The notes beneath the pieces were generated by a model. The model did no database searches, had not been told where the DNA came from, and saw only the letters and a list, made by a program, of their open reading frames with translations. A stretch of 64,000 nucleotides of DNA from Acidobacteriota bacterium (GTDB lineage Bacteria > Acidobacteriota > Terriglobia > Acidiferrales > UBA7541), in the NCBI GenBank assembly GCA_013289695.1, contig JABCZK010000007.1:101360-165359 (forward strand), written 5' to 3'. The translations under genes were made by a program, and so were the position numbers. Shown here piece by piece: positions 44,850-53,178 of the stretch (within the stretch, counting starts at the first letter, position 1; each line of letters begins with the position of its first letter).

Positions 44850-46364
44850 ATGGCTGACAAAGAAAATATCCTGGTCGTAGACGACGAACCCAGTATTCGA
44901 AAGTATCTGCAAACACTTCTGGAAGTGGATGGATACGGCGTCGAGGCAGTCTCCAGCGGTAAAGACGCGCTCGAGCGCATCGGCACGGGCGAGCGCCCGG
45001 ATTACATTGTGCTGGACGTGCTGATGCCGGAGATGGATGGTCTGGAAACCCTGCGGCAATTAATGCAGATAGATCGCACCCTCAGCGTGATCATGCTTTC
45101 CTGTTCGAACGAAGTTACCACCGTGGTCGAGGCCATTCGCATCGGCGCGCTCGATTACCTGACCAAACCGTTTGAGAAACCAGAACTGGATGCGGCGTTT
45201 TTGAAATGCCGGCAGAAGAAGGAGCTACGCTCGGAGAACAAATCGCTGCGCGAATACTGCGAAGCGCTCACCGAAGACCTTTCTTTCCTCGCCGCCAGCC
45301 CGCAAATGCTGAAGATCCGGCAGCAGGTTCTGCAAATTGCTCCCGTGGACGTTCCCGTTTTCATCAGCGGTGAAAGCGGAGTCGGCAAGGAAGTGATCGC
45401 GCGAATGATTCATCTTCGTTCGACGCGCCGCGTGCAACCCTTCGTCAAAGTGAATTGCGCGGCGCTGCCGGGCGAATTGCTGGAATCCGAACTCTTTGGC
45501 TACGAACAAGGCGCTTTCACCGGAGCGGTCCGCGCCAAGCCCGGCAAATTCGAACTGGCGAACAAGGGCACGATTTTCCTGGATGAAATCGCGGAAATGA
45601 GCCCGCACCTTCAGGCGAAACTGCTGCACGTCCTGCAAGACGGCCAGTTCTCTCGTCTCGGCGCCCGCGCCGTGGTGAATGTGGATGTGCGAGTCCTGGC
45701 AGCCACCAACGTGGATGTGAAGGATGCCATGCGCTCCGGGCGCTTCCGCGAAGACCTCTACTACCGTTTGAACGTGCTTTCCATCCACATTCCGCCGCTG
45801 CGCGAACGCACGACCGAGATTCCTCTGCTCTTCCGACATTTTCTGGCGAAGTACAGCGAGAAGTATGCCAAGGCGGCCCCCGATCCTTCCAAGCATTTGC
45901 TCGAAGCAGCGCTGCGCTACCCCTGGCCGGGCAACTTGCGCGAACTCGAGAACTTCGTGAAGCGCTACGTAATTTTGGAAGATGACGAAGGCAGTTTCCG
46001 CGAACTGCTGGAAATGACCGGACAGCAGCACCGCACCGCACCACGCGAAGAAGCTCCTCCGCCGAAGGAACAGGGCCTGAAGGCTCTGGTCCGCGGATTG
46101 AAAGACGAGGCGGAGATGGAAGCCATCGCTGACGCACTCGAGAAAACGAATTGGTGCCGCAAAGACGCGGCGCGCATGCTGGGCATCAGCTACAAAGCGC
46201 TGCTGTACAAGATGCGGCAATTCAATCTCGATTCCGGGCGCGGGGCGCGTTCGGCGGCAGCGAAAGCTGCGCGCGAAGCGGCCGCGAAGGAAGCGACGAC
46301 GAAAGAATTGGAAGCGAAAGACGCCGCGGCGAAGGAATCGGCTCCGGCGATTCGCGGTTCGTAA
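44850..46364 (+). CDS. NtrC-family sigma-54 response regulator
   Basis: A 504-residue regulator. Receiver at residues 7-120 with ILVVDDEPSIR, phospho-acceptor Asp in VLDVLMPEMDG and a Lys in YLTKPF. AAA+ with Walker A GESGVGKE, GAFTGA, Walker B GTIFLDEIAEM and the R-finger region. C-terminal Fis-type HTH (DAARMLGISYKALLYKMRQ). It has a low-complexity C-terminal tail of about 40 residues made of Ala/Lys/Glu repeats (SAAAKAAREAAAKE and similar), beyond the normal end. AGGA precedes the ATG. It is encoded with the histidine kinase in one unit and should activate sigma-54 promoters, two candidates of which lie downstream. Confidence 0.95.
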   Translation: MADKENILVVDDEPSIRKYLQTLLEVDGYGVEAVSSGKDALERIGTGERPDYIVLDVLMPEMDGLETLRQLMQIDRTLSVIMLSCSNEVTTVVEAIRIGALDYLTKPFEKPELDAAFLKCRQKKELRSENKSLREYCEALTEDLSFLAASPQMLKIRQQVLQIAPVDVPVFISGESGVGKEVIARMIHLRSTRRVQPFVKVNCAALPGELLESELFGYEQGAFTGAVRAKPGKFELANKGTIFLDEIAEMSPHLQAKLLHVLQDGQFSRLGARAVVNVDVRVLAATNVDVKDAMRSGRFREDLYYRLNVLSIHIPPLRERTTEIPLLFRHFLAKYSEKYAKAAPDPSKHLLEAALRYPWPGNLRELENFVKRYVILEDDEGSFRELLEMTGQQHRTAPREEAPPPKEQGLKALVRGLKDEAEMEAIADALEKTNWCRKDAARMLGISYKALLYKMRQFNLDSGRGARSAAAKAAREAAAKEATTKELEAKDAAAKESAPAIRGS

Positions 46365-46845
46365 TTCCACGAATGCAAATTGACGAAATCAATAAGCGGC
46401 TGTCGTTTCCGCTCGAGAAATTGGCGCGGTCGGGCAGCCGCTCCAGCACGGCTTCGTTCTCAAAATTCGACACGTAGTACTGAATCGTACTAGTCCTACG
46501 ACTGTTGCAAAGAGTTGCATATCTAGAGCACATTCAGCGAAATAGCACTACCCATCTACCCTCGGCATGGTCTAGTATTCGCTCCGAAATGGGGCATCGG
46601 GGCCGACCCTCTCTGGGGGATCGATTTCGAACTTCCCAGTCTCGAACTCAAATCAACGCTTGTCTGTGTTTTCAAAGGGTTTGCCGCGCGCCCCAGGCTT
46701 TGCCGTAGCCAGGGGTGAGAGCGGTTGCCGAGCTGGACGCGAGCAAGCAGCCTTTGGAAGACTACGTCGCCTTTGGAAGAGCGATTGCTGCTTCAAGTTA
46801 CGGGGAAGTGTTGCACTTCAATCTTGGCATGGAGGATCAGTGGGG
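46365..46845. other. Non-coding stretch between the NtrC regulator and a PilZ gene
   Basis: 481 bp. It holds a pair of arms AGCGGCTG / CAGCCGCT with a 36-base loop near 46394-46444 (low T content after it), a 6-bp dyad TAGTAC/GTACTA near 46477-46495, and a sigma-54 promoter-like site at 46773-46789. No other gene was supported. Confidence 0.5.
46773..46789 (+). promoter_or_regulatory. Candidate sigma-54 promoter of the PilZ gene
   Basis: TTGG (46773-46776) and TTGCT (46785-46789) place GG and GC exactly 10 bp apart, the essential -24/-12 spacing. The -12 half is perfect; the -24 half has two mismatches. The PilZ start is 57 bp downstream, and an NtrC-type activator gene is immediately upstream. 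Confidence 0.5.
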
Positions 46846-47184
46846 ATGACGGAGCGTCGCATGGCACGCCGGTATGATTTATCGCTACCGGTAAACGTTC
46901 GCCTGCCGATCAATCGAGAGCCGGGTACGCACAACGGTCAGACACGCGATATCTCGACGCGCGGCGTTTACTTTATGATGGAGAAGGATCTCGCTCCCGG
47001 CACCGAAGTTGATTTCACGCTCACTTTGCCGGCGGAAATTACACGCGGCACCGAAGTCTTCGTTCGCGCGCACGGACGTGTTGTTCGCGTGGACAAGCAG
47101 GAAGACGACGCGCGTGAGTCGATTGGAGTGGCTGCCGTAATCGAGCGCTACGATATTATTCGCGGGGAGGCGTCTTCGATTTAA
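46846..47184 (+). CDS. PilZ-domain protein
   Basis: The 112-residue product has ERRMARRYDLSLPVNVRL (RxxxR region) and DISTRGVYFMM (DxSxxG-like), the c-di-GMP-binding motifs. The ATG at 46846 is preceded by GGAGG at a long spacing; the next ATG at 46861 (MARRYDL) is an alternative. A candidate sigma-54 promoter lies upstream, which would place this c-di-GMP effector under the regulator encoded just before it. Confidence 0.85.
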   Translation: MTERRMARRYDLSLPVNVRLPINREPGTHNGQTRDISTRGVYFMMEKDLAPGTEVDFTLTLPAEITRGTEVFVRAHGRVVRVDKQEDDARESIGVAAVIERYDIIRGEASSI

Positions 47185-47395
47185 GGCATTTCTCTGCGCG
47201 AACGGCGATGCCGTCTGTTTGCTCTTGCTCTTCATGACTTTTGTGTTACGCGCGAAAAATCGCAAGTCCGGGTGCGCACCGTCGCGGCGCGCATCCGGTA
47301 TTTCGCTCCATTCTCACGCGTCCTTTGAATTTCAGTTGCATTCTCCGCTTGAATCGCCCTACCATCCGCTCCAGTCCATTCGCTAGGAGGTTCCC

Positions 47396-47830
47396 ATGAG
47401 AGTAGCGGACTTGATTGCTTCCCGCCGCGATGTCTATTTCATCGCTGACGACACCACAGTCCACGACGCCGCTCGCTATCTGCGCGAGAAACAAGTGCGC
47501 GCCGTCGGGGTGTGCGACCAGCACGGCGTGCTCCTGGGAGTCGTATCGCAAAGCGATGTTTCCGACAAAGTCGCCGCCGAAAACAAGTGTCCCGCCTGGA
47601 TGCGCGTTTCCGAGATTATGACGCGGCAACTGGTCAGCGCCACTCCGGATACCTCGCTCGAAGATTGTTTGCGATTGATGGAACAGCACGGCATCTATCA
47701 CCTGGTGGTCCTGGACCACGAGAAGGGCTTTCGCGGCATGATTTCCGTGACGGACCTGCTGCAGTTGTTTGCCTCGGACCAAAAGGCCCGCGCGGACATG
47801 CTGGAGGCCATGATTTTCCCGCAACGATGA
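47396..47830 (+). CDS. CBS-pair domain protein
   Basis: The 144-residue product consists of two CBS motifs: VADLIASRRDVYFIADDTTVHDAARYLREKQVRAVGV and VSEIMTRQLVSATPDTSLEDCLRLMEQHGIYHLVV. Such Bateman modules bind adenosine nucleotides and sense energy state. An AGGAGG site precedes the ATG at ideal spacing. There is no fused catalytic domain. It lies between the PilZ gene and a sigma-54 activator, so it may be a signalling input for the region; this is inferred from position. Confidence 0.92.
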   Translation: MRVADLIASRRDVYFIADDTTVHDAARYLREKQVRAVGVCDQHGVLLGVVSQSDVSDKVAAENKCPAWMRVSEIMTRQLVSATPDTSLEDCLRLMEQHGIYHLVVLDHEKGFRGMISVTDLLQLFASDQKARADMLEAMIFPQR

Positions 47831-48193
47831 GTCGCGATGGTTCCGGCTCGCTCCCTCCGCTGATACCGAGCCACGTTTCCCTTGTGCACCGGTGCCGCAG
47901 CGCTTCGGGAATCCGCCGAGATCACCGGTCACCCCAGCAGGGAAGACCAGTTCCCGAAAGTGCCTAGCATTTTCTGACGATAGTACTGTTTTTCGCCCTC
48001 GCCAGCCCGTTTGGTACTAGGGCGCACCGAACTGCCGATCGACCTATCTGCCCAAGAAACAGTCAATTACGGGAATTTGCGCGTTCCAACCGGCGAACTT
48101 TATGTACCACTCGTTTTCGTATGTTTGGCGGTCGGTGTGCAACATTCTTGTCGGGGGCGCGGCATAAGCCCTACTCAAGCTCAATGGACATCA
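47831..48193. other. 363-bp upstream region of the receiver-less sigma-54 activator
   Basis: An open frame from 48011 extends the activator upstream but has no family similarity and no start site. The stretch holds a sigma-54 promoter-like site at 48125-48142. Nothing else was recognised. Confidence 0.5.
48125..48142 (+). promoter_or_regulatory. Candidate sigma-54 promoter of the receiver-less activator
   Basis: TTGG at 48125-48128 and GC at 48139-48140 give exactly 10 bp between the essential dinucleotides. The site reads TTGGCGG..TGTGCAA, one mismatch in the -12 half and two in the -24 half. It lies 52 bp upstream of the ATG at 48194. It could allow auto-activation. Confidence 0.45.
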
Positions 48194-49267
48194 ATGGCAT
48201 CCGCCGCTGAAGCGAAGCTCGCACCACTTACCCAGGCTGTCGAATTACCCCCTGCACACATCTATTTTGGCCCGTCTGAGGCGATGCAAGCCGTCCGGCA
48301 ACGGGTCGAACGCGCCGCTGGGCTTAACGTTCCCATTCTGGTTCTGGGTGAAAGCGGTACCGGAAAAGAAGTTCTGGCCCGGTTTATTCACGAACGTTCC
48401 CCTTGGAAGCAGGGTCCCTTTGTCAAAGTGAATTGTCCTGCGATTCCGGCCACTCTGATCGAAAGCGAACTTTTCGGATTTCAGAGGGGTGCCTTCACCG
48501 GCGCGCACGCCGCAAAACCCGGGCGCATGGAACTGGCGCAGGGTGGAACGCTCTTCCTCGACGAAATTGCCGAGATCGATTCGAGCCTGCAGGCGAAGTT
48601 GCTGCATGTCCTTCAGGACGGTCATTTCACGCGTATCGGCGACCACGAGGAAAGGCGCATGGACGCCCGCGTCATCTGCGCCACCAACCGCCTGCTGCAT
48701 CAGGAAATTGCCCGCGGCGGCTTCCGCGCCGATCTTTTTTACCGCATCAATGTGATCACCATCACGCTGCCCTCTCTGCGCAACCGGCGCGACGACATTC
48801 CTTATCTCGTTGATTATCTCCGGCAACTCTTCAACCGCCGTTTCCAGCGCGAAGCCGCGCCGGTCTCACGCGAAGTGTTGCAGCTGCTCCAGCAGCGCGA
48901 GTGGCCGGGGAATATCCGCGAACTCGAAAACTGCATGGCGCGCTACGTGATCCTCGGCTCGGAGGAAGCCTTCCATACCGACCGCGATCCGTCCGCCGAA
49001 AAGAAACCGCTGCATATTTCCTACGAAATGAACGAAGAAGGGAATATTCCGCTAAAGCACATCGCCCAGCAAGTCACTCGCCGCATGGAGCACGACGTCA
49101 TCTTGAAAGTCTTGCAAGCCAACCACTGGAACCGACGCAGAACCGCTGAAGTCCTGAAAATCAGTTACCGTGCGCTGCTCTATAAAGTGCGCCAGGCGGG
49201 CCTCCCTGCCAAACGGCCCGGCCGCAGGATGGATCCGTCTGGCGGCGAGCTCTCCGAACCCTCCTAA
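48194..49267 (+). CDS. Sigma-54-dependent activator without a receiver domain
   Basis: The 357-residue product has about 30 residues before the AAA+ domain, then Walker A GESGTGKE, GAFTGA, Walker B TLFLDEIAEI and FRADLFYRIN, followed by a Fis-type HTH (RRRTAEVLKISYRALLYKVRQ). The ATG at 48194 is chosen because upstream in-frame codons have no homology and contain a sigma-54-like promoter. The lack of a receiver means control by another protein or by abundance. Close resemblance of the HTH to that of the regulator at 44850 (both have ISYKALLYK/ISYRALLYK) suggests overlapping target sites. Confidence 0.92.
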   Translation: MASAAEAKLAPLTQAVELPPAHIYFGPSEAMQAVRQRVERAAGLNVPILVLGESGTGKEVLARFIHERSPWKQGPFVKVNCPAIPATLIESELFGFQRGAFTGAHAAKPGRMELAQGGTLFLDEIAEIDSSLQAKLLHVLQDGHFTRIGDHEERRMDARVICATNRLLHQEIARGGFRADLFYRINVITITLPSLRNRRDDIPYLVDYLRQLFNRRFQREAAPVSREVLQLLQQREWPGNIRELENCMARYVILGSEEAFHTDRDPSAEKKPLHISYEMNEEGNIPLKHIAQQVTRRMEHDVILKVLQANHWNRRRTAEVLKISYRALLYKVRQAGLPAKRPGRRMDPSGGELSEPS

Positions 49268-49472
49268 AACCGCGAGCCTGCGATGCTGGGTGCTACATCC
49301 GGACGTCTAAAAGCGGTTTGGCGCGCGTGGCCTGATGGTCCCAAACCCCGTCCACAGCAGACCTCCGCTTGGAACGCCTGGAAATTCAGGCCGTGCGCAC
49401 CCGTGTCTGGTATGAAATCCCGTCCTCCATCTTTCTTGCCCCTGCGCGCCAATTCCGCTAGCCTTAGCTACG

Positions 49473-50153
49473 ATGGTTAAGGCGACCACAAACTCCAAAC
49501 TACTAAAGGTCTGCATTCTTTCCCCGCACCCGATGGTGCTGGAGGAATTTCGCCGCTTGCTCGAGGACTCAAATTTCCAGCTGGTGATCCGGCAACTCGA
49601 TTCCATGCTCGCTCCGGATCTGCGCAATCTGGAGGTGCCCCGCGCTTCGGTCTATGTGATTGACGCACACGCGGCACGGCAAGCCACCGGCGCATTGCTG
49701 GGCAATATACTGGATCACAATGCCGCCGCTCGCCTGCTGGTCGTGGGCGACAATCTGAAGGAGGCCGATAGCTATACGCTCCTTCGCCAGGGCGTGAAAG
49801 GGATTCTGAATTACAAGGAAGCCCGCGAGCAGCTTCCCCGCGCGCTGCCGCTGGTCGCCTCCGGCGGTTTCTGGGTGCCTCGCGAAGTCCTGTCGCGCTT
49901 CGTGGACTCGATTTTGAGCACTACCCAGGGGCGCCGACTGCGCGGCGATTCCCCGGCCGAATTGAGCCGCCGCGAGCAGGAAGTCCTTGCCGGCCTGCTG
50001 GAAAATCTTGCGAATAAAGAAGTCGCGGACCGCCTGCACATTTCCGAACGCACTGTAAAGTTCCACGTCTCAAACCTGCTGGCCAAGTTCGGCGTTCGCC
50101 GCCGCGCGGACTTGATCCTGCTCTGCTACCAGCGCCGCGGTGCCGGCGTCTAG
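49473..50153 (+). CDS. LuxR/NarL-type response regulator with atypical receiver
   Basis: The 226-residue product has a receiver-like first half in which the usual acidic pair is replaced (CILSPHPMVLEEF), while an Asp is kept at the expected phospho-acceptor strand end (VYVIDAHA). The second half is a LuxR-type HTH: LSRREQEVLAGLLENLANKEVADRLHISERTVKFHVSNLLAKFGVRRRADLI. The atypical acidic pocket suggests phosphorylation-independent control. No kinase is adjacent; it is the last gene of the signalling block. Confidence 0.88.
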   Translation: MVKATTNSKLLKVCILSPHPMVLEEFRRLLEDSNFQLVIRQLDSMLAPDLRNLEVPRASVYVIDAHAARQATGALLGNILDHNAAARLLVVGDNLKEADSYTLLRQGVKGILNYKEAREQLPRALPLVASGGFWVPREVLSRFVDSILSTTQGRRLRGDSPAELSRREQEVLAGLLENLANKEVADRLHISERTVKFHVSNLLAKFGVRRRADLILLCYQRRGAGV

Positions 50154-50207
50154 GCTTGCTCGGCTTTCGGGCATCCTTCGGCTTCGTCATCAACTTCGTT
50201 TGACTGC

Positions 50208-50213
50208 TATAAT
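50208..50213 (+). promoter_or_regulatory. -10 box of mtaB
   Basis: A perfect TATAAT at 50208-50213 lies 42 bp upstream of the ATG at 50256. No good -35 was found at 16-18 bp. Confidence 0.5.
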
Positions 50214-50255
50214 CTTCCTACTGCACCCTCCATGTTTGGAGTTTGCGCGCAACCC

Positions 50256-51692
50256 ATGGCTACCTTCTCGCTCGAAAATTTTGGCTGTCGCGCCACCGAA
50301 GCAGATGCTGCGGCGATGCGCCGCGCCTTGCGCCGCGCCGGATGGACCATGCTCGATCAGCACGCCTCCGCTGATGTGGTGGTGCTCAACACCTGCACCG
50401 TAACGTCCGCCGCCGATTCGCAAGCGCGCGATGCCGTGCGCAAGATTCATCGCGCGAATCCCGCAGCGCGCATCCTCGTCACCGGATGCTACGCGCAGCG
50501 CGCGCCGGAAGACCTCGCCCAGCTGCCGGGCGTTGCCTGGGTCGTGGGAAATTCCCATCAGACCGAGATTCCACGATTGCTGCGAGCATTGTTTGCACCC
50601 GGCGCGGACACGACGGTCGCCGCTGGCACTGTCAACACTTCCTCCGGTCAATCTTTGGACTACGCGCCCGCGCGCGATTTCGTTCCTCTCGCGAAACTTG
50701 TCGCCGAGCCGATGTCGCTCGCGCGCGGCCCAGCCAAAATCCTTACCGGAGACATTTTCGCGCAGACCTCGATGCAGGTCAGCCCCCTGGAGGGTATCCC
50801 GGCCGATCGCACCCGGCCCATCTTAAAAATTCAGGATGGCTGCAATAATCGCTGCTCTTACTGCGTGATCCCGTTCGTTCGGGGAAGCAGCCGCAGCCTG
50901 CCGCCGGAAGAAGCGCTCGGAGAAACGCGGAACCTCGTTGCGGCAGGCGCGAAGGAAATCGTCCTCAGCGGAATCAATCTTGGTTCGTATGGACGTGATC
51001 TGGCGCCGCGTGTGGTTTTGCCGGATTTGGTGCGGCGCATTCTGCAGGAGACCGCGCTTGAGCAGCTGCGCTTCAGTTCCATTGAGCCGCAGGACGTTAC
51101 CGAAGATTTTGTCGCGCTTGTGGCGGCATCGCCGCGCATCGCGCCGCATTTTCATGTCCCGCTGCAATCCGGCTCAGACCGCATTCTCCGCGCGATGCAC
51201 CGTTGGTATCGCGCAGACCACTACGCGGAACGCATCCAGCTAATTCGCCGCGCGCTGCCGGACGCGGCCATCGGCGCGGACGTAATCGCAGGCTTCCCCG
51301 GCGAGAGCGACGAAGATTTCGCCACCACGTTCGATTTCATCGCGCGCCTGCCATTCACATACCTGCACGTATTTTCGTTTTCCGCGCGCCCCGGTACGCA
51401 GGCGGCGGATACTGGCGCAGCAGTTTCGCTTGCTGTGACTCGCGACCGCGCCCGCGCGTTACGCACGCTCGGCCAACAGAAGGCCGCCGCGTTCCGCGAG
51501 CTTCAAGCGGGACGAAATGTGCGTGCACTCACGCTAGCTCGCGGCGGGGATACCTGGACCGAAGCATTGACCGGCAATTATTTGCAGGTGCGTGTGGAAG
51601 GCCGCCGCCCGGCAAACGTCTGGTGTGAAGCGCGCATCAGTTCCGCGCAAGAAACTGCCTTACGCGGCGAACTACTCAATTCTCGAAGATAA
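50256..51692 (+). CDS. mtaB: tRNA threonylcarbamoyladenosine methylthiotransferase (MtaB type)
   Basis: Radical SAM enzyme that adds a methylthio group to t6A37 of tRNA. The 478-residue product has the N-terminal UPF0004 cysteines (FGCRATEAD, LNTCTVTSAAD, VTGCYAQ), which bind the auxiliary cluster, the radical SAM motif CNNRCSYC (IQDGCNNRCSYCVIPFVRG) and a C-terminal TRAM-like region. GCR near the N-terminus and NTCTVT point to MtaB and not to MiaB or RimO. The ATG at 50256 matches family N-termini; an ATG at 50232 is in frame. Its 3' end overlaps acpS by 17 bp (convergent). Confidence 0.9.
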   Translation: MATFSLENFGCRATEADAAAMRRALRRAGWTMLDQHASADVVVLNTCTVTSAADSQARDAVRKIHRANPAARILVTGCYAQRAPEDLAQLPGVAWVVGNSHQTEIPRLLRALFAPGADTTVAAGTVNTSSGQSLDYAPARDFVPLAKLVAEPMSLARGPAKILTGDIFAQTSMQVSPLEGIPADRTRPILKIQDGCNNRCSYCVIPFVRGSSRSLPPEEALGETRNLVAAGAKEIVLSGINLGSYGRDLAPRVVLPDLVRRILQETALEQLRFSSIEPQDVTEDFVALVAASPRIAPHFHVPLQSGSDRILRAMHRWYRADHYAERIQLIRRALPDAAIGADVIAGFPGESDEDFATTFDFIARLPFTYLHVFSFSARPGTQAADTGAAVSLAVTRDRARALRTLGQQKAAAFRELQAGRNVRALTLARGGDTWTEALTGNYLQVRVEGRRPANVWCEARISSAQETALRGELLNSRR

Positions 51693-52053
51693 CTTCAGCC
51701 AGCGCGAGATTCCCGCTGTGCGTGATCGTAAGCGAAATGTTTTTCACTCCAAGCCGCTCGGCGACTTGCCCTGCCACTCCGTGCAGCCACAGCATCGGTT
51801 TTCCTGTCGGCTCGCGCATCACTTCAATGTCCCGCCAACGCACGCCGAACCGCCAACCCGTTCCCAGCGCCTTCATCGCCGCTTCTTTCGCGGCGAATCG
51901 GCCCGCATAGCGCTCAAATTTGCCACGGAAGCTTTCGCAGTATGCGATTTCCGCCGGGGTGTACAGCCGCTCCAGAATCGGCGCGCCGTGCCGAGTAAGC
52001 GCCGCTTCGATCCGATCAATCTCCGCGATGTCCAATCCCAGGCCCACGATCAC
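51676..52053 (-). CDS. acpS: Holo-[acyl-carrier-protein] synthase
   Basis: Transfers phosphopantetheine from CoA to acyl carrier protein. The 125-residue product has VGLGLDIAEIDRIEAAL (metal Asp near residue 8), YTPAEIAYC, and FAAKEAAMKALGTGW (second catalytic Glu), and ends with ISLTITHSGNLALAEVI. The GTG at 52053 has GAGG five bases upstream and matches the short family N-terminus; a TTG at 52089 is unlikely. Confidence 0.94.
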   Translation of the reverse strand: MIVGLGLDIAEIDRIEAALTRHGAPILERLYTPAEIAYCESFRGKFERYAGRFAAKEAAMKALGTGWRFGVRWRDIEVMREPTGKPMLWLHGVAGQVAERLGVKNISLTITHSGNLALAEVIFEN

Positions 52054-52110
52054 ATGCGCCTCGATTCCGAATCGCACGCGAGAATGCAATCCCGCGCCGC
52101 AACGCGATTA

Positions 52111-52126
52111 ATTATACCTATATAAT
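52111..52126. promoter_or_regulatory. Divergent -10 boxes between acpS and pgeF
   Basis: On the minus strand TATAAT lies at 52116-52111; on the plus strand TATAAT lies at 52121-52126. The two boxes are 4 bp apart. No clear -35 boxes accompany them, and the overlapping arrangement makes the two promoters likely to compete. Confidence 0.5.
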
Positions 52127-52168
52127 GATTGCCCGCCGCGATTTGGCGTGAGGCTCGAACAATCGAAT

Positions 52169-53158
52169 ATGTCCACTCGTGTTGCAAAGAAAAAATCGTC
52201 ACCGCCGAAAATCAAGGCGAAGAAGCTGCATCGTCCAGAGCAATGGAAATTGCTTCGCCGCGCTGGCCTGCAGATCCTCGAGTCACCGTCGCTGGCCCGC
52301 ATCGCTTGGCTCACGCACGGTTTCAGCACCCGTCCCGGTGGAGTGAGCGATCTAGCCGCGAATCGCAGCGATTCAAACGAGAAGAAACAAAGCGCAGCGG
52401 CAAAAGTCCTGAACCTCGGATTCACCGACTGGGATTCGCGCGATCGCGTCCTGGAAAATCGCGGCAAATTCTTCGCGGCGCTGGGCGCAAGTAAAATGCG
52501 CGCGGTCGCGTTGCGTCAGATTCATTCCGACATCGTTCACGTGGTTGGCGCCGCCGCAGCTCCGCAGGGCCATCAAGCGTTAAAAGGCGATGCGCTCATC
52601 ACACGCGAGCCCGGCGTCCTGCTGACGATCCAAACCGCGGACTGCATTCCCATCCTGCTCGTCGATACCAGGCAGCGCGCTGTGGCGGCGATTCATTCCG
52701 GCTGGCGCGGCACGGCGCAGCGCATCTCCGAAAAAACCCTGGGCCGCATGCAAATGGAATTTGGCACGCGCCCGCAGGACGTGATCGCCGCGCTGGGTCC
52801 GGGGATCGGTGACTGCTGCTACGAAGTCGGCCACGAAGTGGTGAAGGAATTCACCGCAAAATTTCCCAAGGCCAGCGAATGGTTCGCAGGCCCATTCGAT
52901 GCGCTCGAAAATGGCGATAACGATCCCAACTGGCTGCCCTGGCTCACCATGCGTCCGCCAGGACACGCGCCGCCCGCTCCGCGCGCTCATCTCGACCTGA
53001 TCGCCGCGAATCGCGCAATTCTGGCCGGTGCGGGCATCGCATCCGAAAATATTTCTTTATCCGGTTTCTGCACCGCCTGCCGCTGCGATCTTTTTTTCAG
53101 CTACCGCAGCGAACACACCACCGGCCGCTTGATGGCCGCGATTGGCATTCGCAAATGA
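52169..53158 (+). CDS. pgeF: Peptidoglycan-editing factor / multicopper laccase-domain protein
   Basis: The 329-residue product belongs to the YfiH/DUF152 family, members of which act on purine nucleosides or on wrongly built peptidoglycan intermediates. Seen: HGFSTRPGGVS, VALRQIHSDIVHVV, TADCIPILLVD, HSGWRGTAQRI, GPGIGDCCYEVG and FCTACRCDLFFSYRSE. The metal-binding His and Cys of the family (HSGWRG, C in GDCC) are present. The first 40 residues are Lys-rich and not conserved. The ATG at 52169 is chosen; a GTG at 52148 is in frame. Confidence 0.92.
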   Translation: MSTRVAKKKSSPPKIKAKKLHRPEQWKLLRRAGLQILESPSLARIAWLTHGFSTRPGGVSDLAANRSDSNEKKQSAAAKVLNLGFTDWDSRDRVLENRGKFFAALGASKMRAVALRQIHSDIVHVVGAAAAPQGHQALKGDALITREPGVLLTIQTADCIPILLVDTRQRAVAAIHSGWRGTAQRISEKTLGRMQMEFGTRPQDVIAALGPGIGDCCYEVGHEVVKEFTAKFPKASEWFAGPFDALENGDNDPNWLPWLTMRPPGHAPPAPRAHLDLIAANRAILAGAGIASENISLSGFCTACRCDLFFSYRSEHTTGRLMAAIGIRK

Positions 53159-53178
53159 TTTAGAACCAGCTCGACGAT

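Noticed and set aside
45225..46370. 381-codon minus-strand frame
   Set aside because: Antisense of the NtrC-type regulator, which has all diagnostic motifs.
48011..48193. Upstream extension of the receiver-less sigma-54 activator
   Set aside because: No domain similarity; it contains a sigma-54-like promoter and lacks a Shine-Dalgarno site, so the start was set at 48194.
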